The translations under genes were made by a program, and so were the position numbers. A stretch of DNA of 22,255 nucleotides from an uncultured Collinsella sp. (GTDB lineage: Bacteria; Actinomycetota; Coriobacteriia; Coriobacteriales; Coriobacteriaceae). The notes beneath the pieces are model-generated. The model was given only the letters and a program-made list of their open reading frames with translations. It did no database searches and was not told where the DNA came from. The stretch's first letter is position 1. Every line of letters starts with the position of its first letter. This document shows, piece after piece, positions 7,650-15,391 of the stretch. The DNA lies in NCBI GenBank assembly GCA_902494555.1, contig CABUTR010000024.1, positions 1 to 22,255 on the forward strand, given 5' to 3'.

Positions 7650-9046
7650 GCAAGTTGTCTCCCGCGCGCAAGCTTGCGCTCGATGTGCTAATGGAGGCTG
7701 ATCGCCGCGGTATGTATGCGCGTGACGTGCTGTCCTCTCGCGCATCGGCCAAGGCTATTGACCAGCGCGATTCCGCTTTTGCAGCTCGCTTGGCGCTTGG
7801 CGTGGCCGCCACACAGGGTATTTTGGACGAGCTGCTCGATCAGTTTCTTGATAAGCCTAAAAAGGTTGCGCCGCGTGTTCGCATGGCACTTCGTATCTCG
7901 GCCTTCGAGATGCTTTACCTGCATACGCCTGGTCGCGTTGCCGTAAGTCAGGGTGTTGAGCTGGTGCGCAGCGGTGCTAAGTCCGCCGCTGGCTTGGCCA
8001 ATGCTGTACTGCATAAGGTTGCGGACAATGTTGAGGACTTTGCTACTGCATCCGATGTGGATGAGTCTGAGCGACGCTTGGTCCGTCTGTCGCGCCTGAT
8101 GGGGCTGCCGCGATGGCTGTGCGCTCGTATTATGGCGTCGTTTGACACGCCTGAGGGTGCGCTTAACTTTGCCGGCAATCTGGCCCCCGCGCCGCTGGCC
8201 CTGCATGAGAACGCCTTTGCAACCAAACCTGATCCGTATATCTCGCAGCTCGTCGCGCCTGTCTTCCCGGGCTGCCATGCCCCGGTTGATGCCCAGGTTA
8301 CCGTTGCTTCTGGTGTGTTTGAGCATGCTGCCGCGGTGGCGTCTGATCTCAATGCGCAGCTTATCGCCACAGCTGCCACGCGCCCTGGAAGCTGCCTTGA
8401 GATTGGTGCCGGTCGCGGTACCAAGACCTATGTGATGATGTGCCAGGCAAAGCGTGCGGAATATGAGCGTCAGCATACGGCGCTCGATCTGCATGATCGC
8501 AAGTGCGATCTGAATCTCGCTCGCCTGCATAAGGCCGGTATTCAGGGCGTTCGTACGGTTTCGGGTGATGCCTGCGAGCTCGATGAGGTACTCACATCGT
8601 TTGATGCCATGCGCGGTGAGCCGGTTAAGTTTGACACGGTCTTTATCGATGCGCCGTGTTCTGGCACCGGAACCATGCGCCGTCATCCCGAGATCCCGTG
8701 GCGTCTGACCGAAAGGGATGTGACGGTTGAGCTGCCCAAACTGCAGCTGACGATGCTCAAAGAGGCTGCTGCGCGCGTGGCTGCCGGCGGCGAGCTCATC
8801 TATGCGACGTGCTCGGTCTTCGACGAGGAGAACACGCAGGTCGTGGACGCGTTCCTTGCTTCTCCCGAGGGTGCCTGCTTTAGCGTGGCACTGCTCTCCG
8901 AGGCGCAGATTTTGCAACTCCCGGAGTTCGATCAGGCTAAGAAGCTCGTATCCGTACGCCAGAACGAACGAGGCCTCTTCCAAAGCGTGCCGGTAAACGC
9001 CGATTCCTACGACGGCCACTTCTGCGCCAGGCTGGTCCGCAAGTAA
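7646..9046 (+). CDS. rsmB: 16S rRNA (cytosine-5)-methyltransferase, RsmB/Sun family
   Basis: SAM-dependent enzyme expected to methylate a cytosine of 16S rRNA (C967 in E. coli numbering). The 466-residue product has an N-terminal NusB-like helical RNA-binding domain (about 1-150) and a Rossmann methyltransferase domain. Its SAM loop is GAGRG (254-258). Both family cysteines are present: Cys338 in DAPCSGTG and Cys389 in ATCSVFDEEN. The open frame extends 48 bp further upstream into fmt, but I use the ATG at 7646 because MSKLSPARKLALDVL matches a family-like N-terminus and it gives the classic ATGA overlap with the fmt stop. Codon use starts T-rich like fmt and returns towards the local G/C-ending norm in the last third. 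It is the last gene of its operon. Confidence 0.94.
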   Translation: MSKLSPARKLALDVLMEADRRGMYARDVLSSRASAKAIDQRDSAFAARLALGVAATQGILDELLDQFLDKPKKVAPRVRMALRISAFEMLYLHTPGRVAVSQGVELVRSGAKSAAGLANAVLHKVADNVEDFATASDVDESERRLVRLSRLMGLPRWLCARIMASFDTPEGALNFAGNLAPAPLALHENAFATKPDPYISQLVAPVFPGCHAPVDAQVTVASGVFEHAAAVASDLNAQLIATAATRPGSCLEIGAGRGTKTYVMMCQAKRAEYERQHTALDLHDRKCDLNLARLHKAGIQGVRTVSGDACELDEVLTSFDAMRGEPVKFDTVFIDAPCSGTGTMRRHPEIPWRLTERDVTVELPKLQLTMLKEAAARVAAGGELIYATCSVFDEENTQVVDAFLASPEGACFSVALLSEAQILQLPEFDQAKKLVSVRQNERGLFQSVPVNADSYDGHFCARLVRK

Positions 9047-9052
9047 CGACTA

Positions 9053-9119
9053 AGTTGCGGTGAAATAGGGATTGAATAGCGGCTTCTGCCCGCCAAACAG
9101 TCCTTATTTCACCGCAACT
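9053..9119. repeat. 67-bp inverted-repeat element after rsmB
   Basis: Positions 9053-9071 pair with 9101-9119 over 19 bp with a single G-T pair. The arms read AGTTGCGGTGAAATAGGGA and its complement. The 29-nt interior holds a further small GCGG/CCGC stem. It begins 6 bp after the rsmB stop. No U-tract follows (next bases CATAAGG), so it is not a standard terminator. Its layout resembles the elements at 1656 and 6416, but the sequence differs. Confidence 0.65.
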
Positions 9120-9159
9120 CATAAGGAAACCTGGGTAGATAATTAGCCACCTATAGCGC

Positions 9160-9198
9160 AAAGAAACAGCCCCGCGATTGGTGTCGGTCGCGGGGCTG
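9160..9198 (-). terminator. Terminator of the FmdB-type gene, perhaps shared with rsmB
   Basis: A perfect 11-bp stem (9167-9177 with 9188-9198, CAGCCCCGCGA arms) is followed on the minus strand by TTTCTTT (complement of 9160-9166). It begins 9 bp past the stop at 9207. The plus-strand side has a weaker T-rich tail, so it could also end the convergent fmt-rsmB transcript. Confidence 0.88.
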
Positions 9199-9206
9199 AT
9201 TGGTTT

Positions 9207-9443
9207 CTAGTGGCTGTGCGGGCAGTTGGCGCAGCAGCCGCTCGTTGCGCTGGTGCTGGAGCCGCCGCTTCGCTGGTCGGTGTTGTAGAAACCACTGCCC
9301 TCAAATTTAATGCCGCTGGCCGAGAACGTCTTGGCCGCCGGGGCACCGCAGCTCGGGCACACGACATCGGGAGTCTCGGACATGGGATGCTCAACCTCAA
9401 ACACGTTGCCGCAGCTCGAGCACTTGTAATCGTAGCGCGCCAT
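9207..9443 (-). CDS. FmdB-family small zinc-ribbon protein
   Basis: A 78-residue protein opening with MARYDYKCSSCG, the typical start of the FmdB/CxxC_CxxC_SSSS family. Two Cys-x2-Cys pairs (8/11 and 29/32) should bind one zinc. After a flexible Gly/Ser/Thr stretch (about 57-69) the C-terminus has a second Cys/His cluster (Cys70, Cys71, Cys74, His76, His78) that may bind another metal. FmdB was named as a putative regulator near formamidase genes, but for most members the role is unknown, so I assign none. The ATG follows AGGAAG on the minus strand. It is a single-gene unit convergent with rsmB, with terminators on both sides. Confidence 0.9.
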   Translation of the reverse strand: MARYDYKCSSCGNVFEVEHPMSETPDVVCPSCGAPAAKTFSASGIKFEGSGFYNTDQRSGGSSTSATSGCCANCPHSH

Positions 9444-9465
9444 AATACTTCCTATTCAGCACAAA

Positions 9466-9487
9466 GCGGGCAGATTACTCTGCCCGC
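9466..9487 (-). terminator. Probable terminator of the GH13-GH77 gene
   Basis: A perfect 8-bp stem (GCGGGCAG 9466-9473 with CTGCCCGC 9480-9487) with a 6-nt loop lies 43 bp past the stop of the large glucanase gene on the minus strand. The minus-strand tail TTTGTGC is only modestly U-rich. It also sits 22 bp upstream of the FmdB-type start and could separate the two units. Confidence 0.6.
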
Positions 9488-9530
9488 AAAATTCAAACGT
9501 CTGTAACTTTACCCTATATCGGGCGTTTTA

Positions 9531-12500
9531 TCACGCTTCGCCCCAGAATCTATGCGTGTTGCGCAGGAGCTGTGCGGTTTTGCCCTCAGCGGCCGCAACG
9601 TCGGCCTCGTCAGCCTGCCAGGTCCAGTTGCCCGTGGCCACGCCCGGTACGTTCATGCGCGCGTCGTCGCCAAGCCCCAGGACATCCTGCAGCGGCATCA
9701 TCACCAGGGGAGCGTCGCTTACCAGCGCGTCGCTCATCAGCTTGGCCGCCACCTCAACACCGCTCGGTTCGTCGCCGCCCGCAAAGGAACGCGTACACCA
9801 ACCCGCGAGCGTCGACGTATCGTGCGTCGAGGTGTACAGGATCTTGCCAGGCGTGGGATGCACGCCGCAACGGACGTCGTAGTCGCTAAACTCCAGCACG
9901 TCCATGCCGGGGAAGCCGCAGGTCGAGGCCATGGCGCGAACGCCGGGCGTCAAATAGCCCAGGTCCTCGGCGATAAAGTTGAGCGGACCCAGCTCGTCGT
10001 AGGCGGTCTGGAACAGGTCCTTGCCCGGTCCCGCCAGCCAGCGACCTTCGGCGCAAGCCTTGCCCGCGGGGATACTGAAGTAGCTGTGGAAGCCCAGGAA
10101 GTGATCCAGCCGCACGCGGCCGTAAAGCGAAAACGCACGACGTAGGCGATCCATCCACCAGCTATAGCCGTTCTGCTTCATGCGGTCCCAGCGGAACGTC
10201 GGGTTGCCCCACACCTGACCCTCGGGTGCAAAGTTGTCGGGCGGCGCGCCGGAAATCTCGATTGCCTTACCGGTATCGGACAGCCAGAAGTTCTCGGGTT
10301 CGCTCCACGCATCGGCCGAATCGTCCGAGACATACATCGGGATATCGCCGATGACCTCGATTCCTTTCTTGTGCGCATAGTTCATAAGCTCGCACCAAGC
10401 CAGGTCAAAGCGGTACTGCATGTACGCCTGCAGCTCTGACTCGTCGTGGAAACGCTTGTCGTCGATCAGATGCTCGTTGTAGCGCGCAACATCTGCCGGC
10501 CAATCGTGGCGCGATTCGCCCTCAAAGTACTTTTTGACGGCCATATAGACGCAGTACTTCTCGAGCCAATCGGCATTGCGATGTTTAAACGCGGTGTACA
10601 GCGGATCGGCATCCTCGCCGCCGCGGGCCTTCCAGGTCTCAAAGTCGGCGGCTAGCTCCTCGTGGCTTTCGGGCAGCAGGTCGATATTGCCTGCAAAGGC
10701 CGAAGGACCGGCGTAAGGGGAGCGGAAGAAGTCCGTCGGGTTGACAGGCAGGACCTGCCAGTAGCGCATGCCCATAGCGGCCAGATGGTCGATAAAACGA
10801 CGCGTGGGCGCGCCGATCGTGCCGGGCTTACCGTCGTCGGTCGGCACCGATGTGATATGGCACACAACGCCCGCACCGTGATCGAGCGGCTCCTGCAGAC
10901 GCTGCTCGGCGTGGTGATAGATGATCGACGATCCCAGCGGATACAGGTCGAGCGTGACGGTGCCATTGTGAATCTCGCACTCGTGACCGCTAATCACATC
11001 GCTCGCACATTCGTCGAGCGCCGGAATCGTCACGCGGTGTGAATTGCGCAGGCTGCGGTTGATGATAACCGTCGCGGCCTCACCGTCTTTACCGGTGCGT
11101 GTGTAGGCGAGTACCTCGTCGTTGAGCGCGAAGGCCTTGATATCGCCGTCAACCATAAACGGCAGGGCACGGCGCACGGCCGAGGCGTTTTTAAGGATGG
11201 CGAGTGTATCGAAGTCGTGCAGGTCTTCCTTCAAAGGCAGCGTGCGGCGGTTGCCCGGATCGGTCAAGCCCTCAAGGCCGTACTCATCGCCATAGTAAAT
11301 CGAAGGCACACCGGGGAAGGTCATCTGCATGAGCGTTGCAAGCCAAAAACGGCTCTTGGCCAGGCCCATCGCGTTCTCGTCCAGGCGCCATTTGCTGCGC
11401 TCGCACTCGGGCAGCTGCGACTCGTCGGGGCCGCCGCCGAGCACCGAGATAATGCGCGGACGGTCGTGGCTCGAAAGCAGATTGAGTGCGCAGGACAGGG
11501 CCTCACGCGGATAGTTCTCGCGCAGGGTCTCGATATCCTCGGCAGCTTGGTAGGCGTTCTTGTAGCCCATCAAAAAGCCGATGACCATGTCGCGGAAGGG
11601 ATAATCCATGGTCGAGTCGAGCTCGGATCCCTGCAGATAGCGACGTAGATGGCCGTAGCTAATCTTGTTGGAGGCGTCTTCCCAGACTTCGCCGAGCAAC
11701 AGAGCATCGGGCTTTTCGGCAAGTACTGCCTTCTTGATCTCGGTCAGGAAATCGTCCGAAAGCTCGTCGGCCACGTCTAGGCGCCAGCCATGGGCGCCGG
11801 CACGTAGCCATTTACGGATCACGCCGTCCTTGCCCAGGAGCCGCTCGCGTACCAGTTCGGAGCTCTCATTGATGGCGGGCATGTTACCCACGCCCCACCA
11901 GCAGTCGTACGAGCCGTCCTCGTGGAAATAAAACGCATCGCGCCACGGCGAATCCTCGCTCTGCCACGCGCCCACGCCGGGGTAGTTGCCATAGCGGTTG
12001 AAGTAGATCGAGTCGTCGCCCGTGTGGTTGAAGACGCCATCCAGGATGATGGAGATGCCGAGCTTCTCGGCTGCCTGGCACAGCTCGGTAAAGTCCTGCT
12101 CGGTGCCCAGGATCGGGGCGATCTTGGTGTAGTCGGCCGTGTCGTAGCGGTGGTTGCTCGCGGCTTCAAAGATGGGGTTGAGGTAGATGGCCGTAAAGCC
12201 CAGCTCGGCAATGCGGGGCAGGTCTTCCTGGATGCCCTTGAGCGAGCCGCCGTAGAAGTCCCAGGTCTTGATGGAGCCATCCTCGGCGCGCTCGTATACG
12301 GGCGGCTCGTTCCAGTCCTCGACCATGCGGCGTTGGATTCCGTTACGCGGCTTTTCGACCTGAGCCAGCGTACGCTCGCGCCAGTGCTCGTCGCGAGCAT
12401 AGCGATCGGGGAAGATTTGGTAGACCATGCCGCGCTCGTACCAAGTGGGGCGGTTGTCGCGGTGCTTATAGACGGTGATCTGGAACGACGGTACCTCGGC

Positions 12501-12827
12501 GTAGTCGTAGGTTACGCCCTCGCCGCCGGTGCGGCCCTGCGGTGCGCCCAGTCGAACCTCGGGCTGGCCCTCGATATTGCAGATAAAGCTGTACCAGATA
12601 AGACAGGGCTCGGTACACTCAAGCTCTACGGAAAATATGCCGTCGCCTTCGTGCGTCATGGGATACCGAGACTCGCCGATCTCATCGACCCAGGTGCGCA
12701 GGGTGAGCGTTGCCTGGTTGGGGTCGGCATCCTCCAAGATCACCGAGAGCGAAACAGAAGTGCCAGTGGTCACAGCGCCAAACGGAGTGCGAAACTGCGG
12801 CAGGCGGCTGTTGTGTATCAATCTCAT
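9531..12827 (-). CDS. Fusion enzyme: GH13 alpha-amylase-type hydrolase plus GH77 4-alpha-glucanotransferase
   Basis: A 1098-residue, two-enzyme protein with no signal peptide, so probably cytosolic. Residues about 1-125 form a beta-rich N-domain as in maltogenic amylase/neopullulanase relatives. A GH13 barrel follows (about 130-640) with region I DGVFNH (263-268), nucleophile Asp351 in GWRLD, acid/base Glu380 in LLGEVW and Asp455 in SSHD. Residues about 650-1098 form a MalQ-type GH77 domain with nucleophile Asp908 in RLDHF, acid/base Glu954 in IAEDLG and Asp1003 in STHD. Both active sites look intact. The probable role is hydrolysis and disproportionation of maltodextrins released from glycogen or imported. 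Such fusions are sometimes annotated as GlgX/4-alpha-glucanotransferase; debranching activity is not proven here. The ribosome binding site is weak. The gene follows glgA after a terminator and has its own probable promoter. Confidence 0.93.
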   Translation of the reverse strand: MRLIHNSRLPQFRTPFGAVTTGTSVSLSVILEDADPNQATLTLRTWVDEIGESRYPMTHEGDGIFSVELECTEPCLIWYSFICNIEGQPEVRLGAPQGRTGGEGVTYDYAEVPSFQITVYKHRDNRPTWYERGMVYQIFPDRYARDEHWRERTLAQVEKPRNGIQRRMVEDWNEPPVYERAEDGSIKTWDFYGGSLKGIQEDLPRIAELGFTAIYLNPIFEAASNHRYDTADYTKIAPILGTEQDFTELCQAAEKLGISIILDGVFNHTGDDSIYFNRYGNYPGVGAWQSEDSPWRDAFYFHEDGSYDCWWGVGNMPAINESSELVRERLLGKDGVIRKWLRAGAHGWRLDVADELSDDFLTEIKKAVLAEKPDALLLGEVWEDASNKISYGHLRRYLQGSELDSTMDYPFRDMVIGFLMGYKNAYQAAEDIETLRENYPREALSCALNLLSSHDRPRIISVLGGGPDESQLPECERSKWRLDENAMGLAKSRFWLATLMQMTFPGVPSIYYGDEYGLEGLTDPGNRRTLPLKEDLHDFDTLAILKNASAVRRALPFMVDGDIKAFALNDEVLAYTRTGKDGEAATVIINRSLRNSHRVTIPALDECASDVISGHECEIHNGTVTLDLYPLGSSIIYHHAEQRLQEPLDHGAGVVCHITSVPTDDGKPGTIGAPTRRFIDHLAAMGMRYWQVLPVNPTDFFRSPYAGPSAFAGNIDLLPESHEELAADFETWKARGGEDADPLYTAFKHRNADWLEKYCVYMAVKKYFEGESRHDWPADVARYNEHLIDDKRFHDESELQAYMQYRFDLAWCELMNYAHKKGIEVIGDIPMYVSDDSADAWSEPENFWLSDTGKAIEISGAPPDNFAPEGQVWGNPTFRWDRMKQNGYSWWMDRLRRAFSLYGRVRLDHFLGFHSYFSIPAGKACAEGRWLAGPGKDLFQTAYDELGPLNFIAEDLGYLTPGVRAMASTCGFPGMDVLEFSDYDVRCGVHPTPGKILYTSTHDTSTLAGWCTRSFAGGDEPSGVEVAAKLMSDALVSDAPLVMMPLQDVLGLGDDARMNVPGVATGNWTWQADEADVAAAEGKTAQLLRNTHRFWGEA

Positions 12828-12850
12828 AGTACGGTCCAGTTCAATAGAAT

Positions 12851-12868
12851 CATGGCCTGCTGGCCATG
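12851..12868. promoter_or_regulatory. Perfect palindrome in the leader of the GH13-GH77 gene
   Basis: CATGGCC (12851-12857) and GGCCATG (12862-12868) form a perfect 7-bp inverted repeat around 4 nt. It lies 23 bp upstream of the start codon and about 20 bp downstream of the predicted -10 box. It could be a repressor site or an mRNA hairpin. No regulator is assigned. Confidence 0.35.
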
Positions 12869-12888
12869 GGCTTTACGCACAGGATGTA

Positions 12889-12922
12889 AGTATATCTGTT
12901 GTACACAGGCTGTATAAACAAC
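12889..12922 (-). promoter_or_regulatory. Probable promoter of the GH13-GH77 gene with overlapping imperfect palindrome
   Basis: On the minus strand a TATACT -10 box (12889-12894) and a weak -35 TTTATA (12913-12918) are 18 bp apart, about 60 bp before the ATG. An imperfect dyad with outer arms GTTGT/ACAAC (12898-12922) covers the spacer and the -35 box, where a repressor would block RNA polymerase. The promoter and operator are predictions only. Confidence 0.4.
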
Positions 12923-12975
12923 ATCCGTTTACCATCGGCGAACGGTTGTCCTAGAAAATCGTTTTACCTCATCTA

Positions 12976-13018
12976 TAGAACAAGGGGTGTCGCACTAAAC
13001 GACACCCCTTGTTTATTG
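12976..13018 (-). terminator. Terminator after glgA
   Basis: A perfect 12-bp stem (12981-12992 with 13000-13011) around a 7-nt loop lies 32 bp past the glgA stop. The minus-strand tail is TTCTA and the plus-strand side has TTTATT, so U-tracts are short. The stem strength and position support an end to the glycogen operon here, with the GH13-GH77 gene separately promoted. Confidence 0.7.
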
Positions 13019-13043
13019 AGGATTAGATTGTGGATCGTCCGGA

Positions 13044-15368
13044 CTAGCGGCGCTTGCGGGTGGCCGTTGCCTTGCGGACGGAGGTCTTCTTGGTCGGAGC
13101 CTTTTCCTCGGTCGAAGCGGCGGGGGAGTCCGGGGCCTTCTTGGCGGGCTCGGCCTTAGGCTCGGTCTTTGCCGTAGCCTTCGGAGCGGTCTTGACCTCA
13201 GCGGGCTTCGGTGCCGGCTTGGCCTTTACTGCGGGCTCGGGCTCCTCTTTGACAGCGGCGGCCTTAGCCTCTGCCTTGGGAGTTGCAGCCTTGGTCGTGG
13301 TCTTTTTGGCCGTCGTCGTTGCGCGCTTGCGCGTGGTGGTCTTGGCGGCCGGCTTGGCCTCGACAGCTGCCTCGGCCTTGGGCTCGGCGGCTGCCTCCTC
13401 ACCCTTGACGGCGGGCTTTGCGGCAGCCTTCGGAGCGGCCTTGGTCGCAGTAGCCTTGGCGGCCGTCGACTTCGTTGCCGTGGTCTTCTTGGCGGTCGCG
13501 GTCGTCTTCTTAGCAGTGGTCTTTGCCGGAGCCTTAGCGGCCGGCTTGGCCTCTGCGACCTTGGCCTTTACCTCGGGAGCAGCCTCTGCTTCGGAGGTCT
13601 TCTTGACAGCGGCGGTCGTGCGCTTGCGCGTGGTCGTTCCCTTGGCAGCCGCTGTTTTAGTCGCGGAAGCCTTGGTCGTCGTAGCCTTCTTGGCGGTCGT
13701 CTTACGGGCCGTGGTCTTCTTAGCTGCGGGCTTTGTAGCGGGCTTGACCTCGGCCTCTGCCTCAGGAGCAACCTCAGCCTTCACCTCAGGCTCGGCCTTT
13801 GCGGGCTCAGTTTCAACCGGCTTCTCCTCGGCCTTGGGCTCCTCAGCGGCCGCCGGCTCAGCAACAGCCTCAGGCTCGTCGACAACAGCCGCCGGCCTTT
13901 CGATCTCCGGATGCATAAAGAAGTACAGGTCCAGATACTTATCGGCCGAGCGCGTCCAGCTAAAGTCCTGGCTCATGGCCTGCGTGACCAGCTGGTTCCA
14001 GGCATCGCGGTTGTCCCAGAACAGGCGTGCCGCGCGGAATACCGCATCGCCCATCTCGTCGCCGTTAAAGTTACTAAACGAGAAGCCCGTGCCCTCGCCG
14101 GTAAACTCGTTATACGGGATCACGGTGTCCTTCAGACCACCGGTCTCGCGCACGATGGGCAGGGTGCCGTAGCGCATGGCGATGATCTGCGACAGGCCGC
14201 AGGGCTCAAACTTCGACGGCATCAGGAACATATCGGCGGCGGCATACATGCGCTGCGACAGCGCCGGATCGAACTCGATACGCGCGGCCATGGTGCCGGG
14301 GTACTTGTCCTGGAAGTAGCGCAGGCCGTCCTCGTAGTCGCGGTCGCCGGTGCCCAGCACGGCCACCTGCACGCCGCCGGCCAGAATGCGGTCGAGCGCG
14401 TACATGACCAGGTCCAAGCCCTTCTGGCGCGTCAGGCGCGTGACCATGACCATGAGCGGACGGTCGTCTCGAACCTCGAGCCCCAGCTCTTCCTGCAGCT
14501 TGGCCTTGCACACGGCCTTGCCGGAACGGTCTTCGACCGTGTAGTTGGCGGCAATGCGCTTGTCGGTCGCCGGGTCAAAGCCCGCGACGTCGATGCCATT
14601 CAAAATGCCCTGCAGCGCATAGGAGCGCTCGCGCAGCACGCCGTCCAGGCCCTCGCCAAACTCGGGCGTCTGGATCTCGTTGGCATAGGTGGGGCTCACC
14701 GTAGTGATGGCGTCGGCATAGCGCAGGGCGCCCAGCATGTAGTTGATGCTGCAGGCGTCGCAACGCAGCTGCGACGCGGCCGCCGGAATATGCGCCACAC
14801 CCAGGATGTCCTCCATCACGGTGTCGCTAAACTGGCCCTGGAACGCCACGTTGTGGATCGAGAACACGGTCTTGACGCGGTCATACAGCGGCAGGCCCTG
14901 GTAGAATTCGCGCAGGAACACGGGCGCCAGTGCCGTCTGCCAGTCGTTGCAGTGCAAAATGTCGCACTCAAAGCCGGCTGGCAGGTGCTGCAGGCTCTCG
15001 GTGATGGCCTTGGAGAAGAATGCGAAGCGCTCGCCGTCGTCAAAGAAGCCGTACGGATAGTCGCGCGCAAAGTAGCGCTCGTTGTCCACGAACATATAGG
15101 TGACGCCGTCGTGCTCGAGCTTCTCCAGCCCGCAGTACTCGTTGCGCCAGCCCAGGCTCACGTAAAAGTCGGCAAAGTGCTCCATCTGCGCCTTGTACTC
15201 GTCCTTGATGGTGGCGTACTTGGGCACCATCACGATTACTTCGGCGCCGGCGCGCACGAGCGCCGCAGGCAGCGAGCCCGCCACGTCGCCCAGGCCACCG
15301 GTCTTTACAAACGGTGCGCACTCGGCCGAGGCAAACACGATCTGCATCTTTTTGCTGGAATCTGCCAT
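13044..15368 (-). CDS. glgA: Glycogen synthase (GT5) with a long histone-H1-like C-terminal tail
   Basis: Transfers glucose from ADP-glucose to the growing alpha-1,4-glucan. The GT5 catalytic part spans residues about 8-486, the full usual length. It contains the ADP-glucose motif KTGGLGDV (22-29, Lys22), the TTVSPTYA segment (222-229), TRLTRQKG (310-317) and the catalytic-region motif FEPCGLSQ (387-394). Residues 487-774 are an unusual extra tail. It begins acidic (about 497-545, Glu/Pro/Ala) and then alternates Lys/Ala/Thr blocks such as KKTTARKTTAKK with further acidic blocks, ending in RKRR. It has no predicted fold and resembles histone H1 or mycobacterial HupB tails. Of two in-frame ATGs (15380 and 15368) I use 15368, because GGGAG stands 5 bp before it and the upstream one lacks a site. 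It is the last gene of the glg operon. Confidence 0.95.
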   Translation of the reverse strand: MADSSKKMQIVFASAECAPFVKTGGLGDVAGSLPAALVRAGAEVIVMVPKYATIKDEYKAQMEHFADFYVSLGWRNEYCGLEKLEHDGVTYMFVDNERYFARDYPYGFFDDGERFAFFSKAITESLQHLPAGFECDILHCNDWQTALAPVFLREFYQGLPLYDRVKTVFSIHNVAFQGQFSDTVMEDILGVAHIPAAASQLRCDACSINYMLGALRYADAITTVSPTYANEIQTPEFGEGLDGVLRERSYALQGILNGIDVAGFDPATDKRIAANYTVEDRSGKAVCKAKLQEELGLEVRDDRPLMVMVTRLTRQKGLDLVMYALDRILAGGVQVAVLGTGDRDYEDGLRYFQDKYPGTMAARIEFDPALSQRMYAAADMFLMPSKFEPCGLSQIIAMRYGTLPIVRETGGLKDTVIPYNEFTGEGTGFSFSNFNGDEMGDAVFRAARLFWDNRDAWNQLVTQAMSQDFSWTRSADKYLDLYFFMHPEIERPAAVVDEPEAVAEPAAAEEPKAEEKPVETEPAKAEPEVKAEVAPEAEAEVKPATKPAAKKTTARKTTAKKATTTKASATKTAAAKGTTTRKRTTAAVKKTSEAEAAPEVKAKVAEAKPAAKAPAKTTAKKTTATAKKTTATKSTAAKATATKAAPKAAAKPAVKGEEAAAEPKAEAAVEAKPAAKTTTRKRATTTAKKTTTKAATPKAEAKAAAVKEEPEPAVKAKPAPKPAEVKTAPKATAKTEPKAEPAKKAPDSPAASTEEKAPTKKTSVRKATATRKRR
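13047..13910 (-). repeat. Low-complexity tail-coding region of glgA
   Basis: This 864-bp stretch encodes GlgA residues 487-774. The DNA repeats short units for Lys-Lys-Thr-Thr-Ala and Ala-Lys-Pro-Ala, and the block TTTRKR occurs twice (residues 578-583 and 677-682), each followed by Ala/Thr/Lys-rich and then acidic sequence. Such repeats favour slippage or recombination, so tail length may vary between strains. The frame is open without interruption. Confidence 0.8.
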
Positions 15369-15391
15369 ATTGTCTCCCATGTTGTTATTCG

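Noticed and set aside
13054..14172. Plus-strand Ala/Val/Gly-rich open frame of 372 codons opposite the glgA tail
   Set aside because: It is the mirror of the repetitive Lys/Ala codons of the GlgA tail. The apparent hydrophobic segments come from complementing those codons, not from a real membrane protein.
15369..15380. Upstream ATG (15380) as the glgA start
   Set aside because: No ribosome binding site precedes it, whereas GGGAG is well placed for the ATG at 15368.
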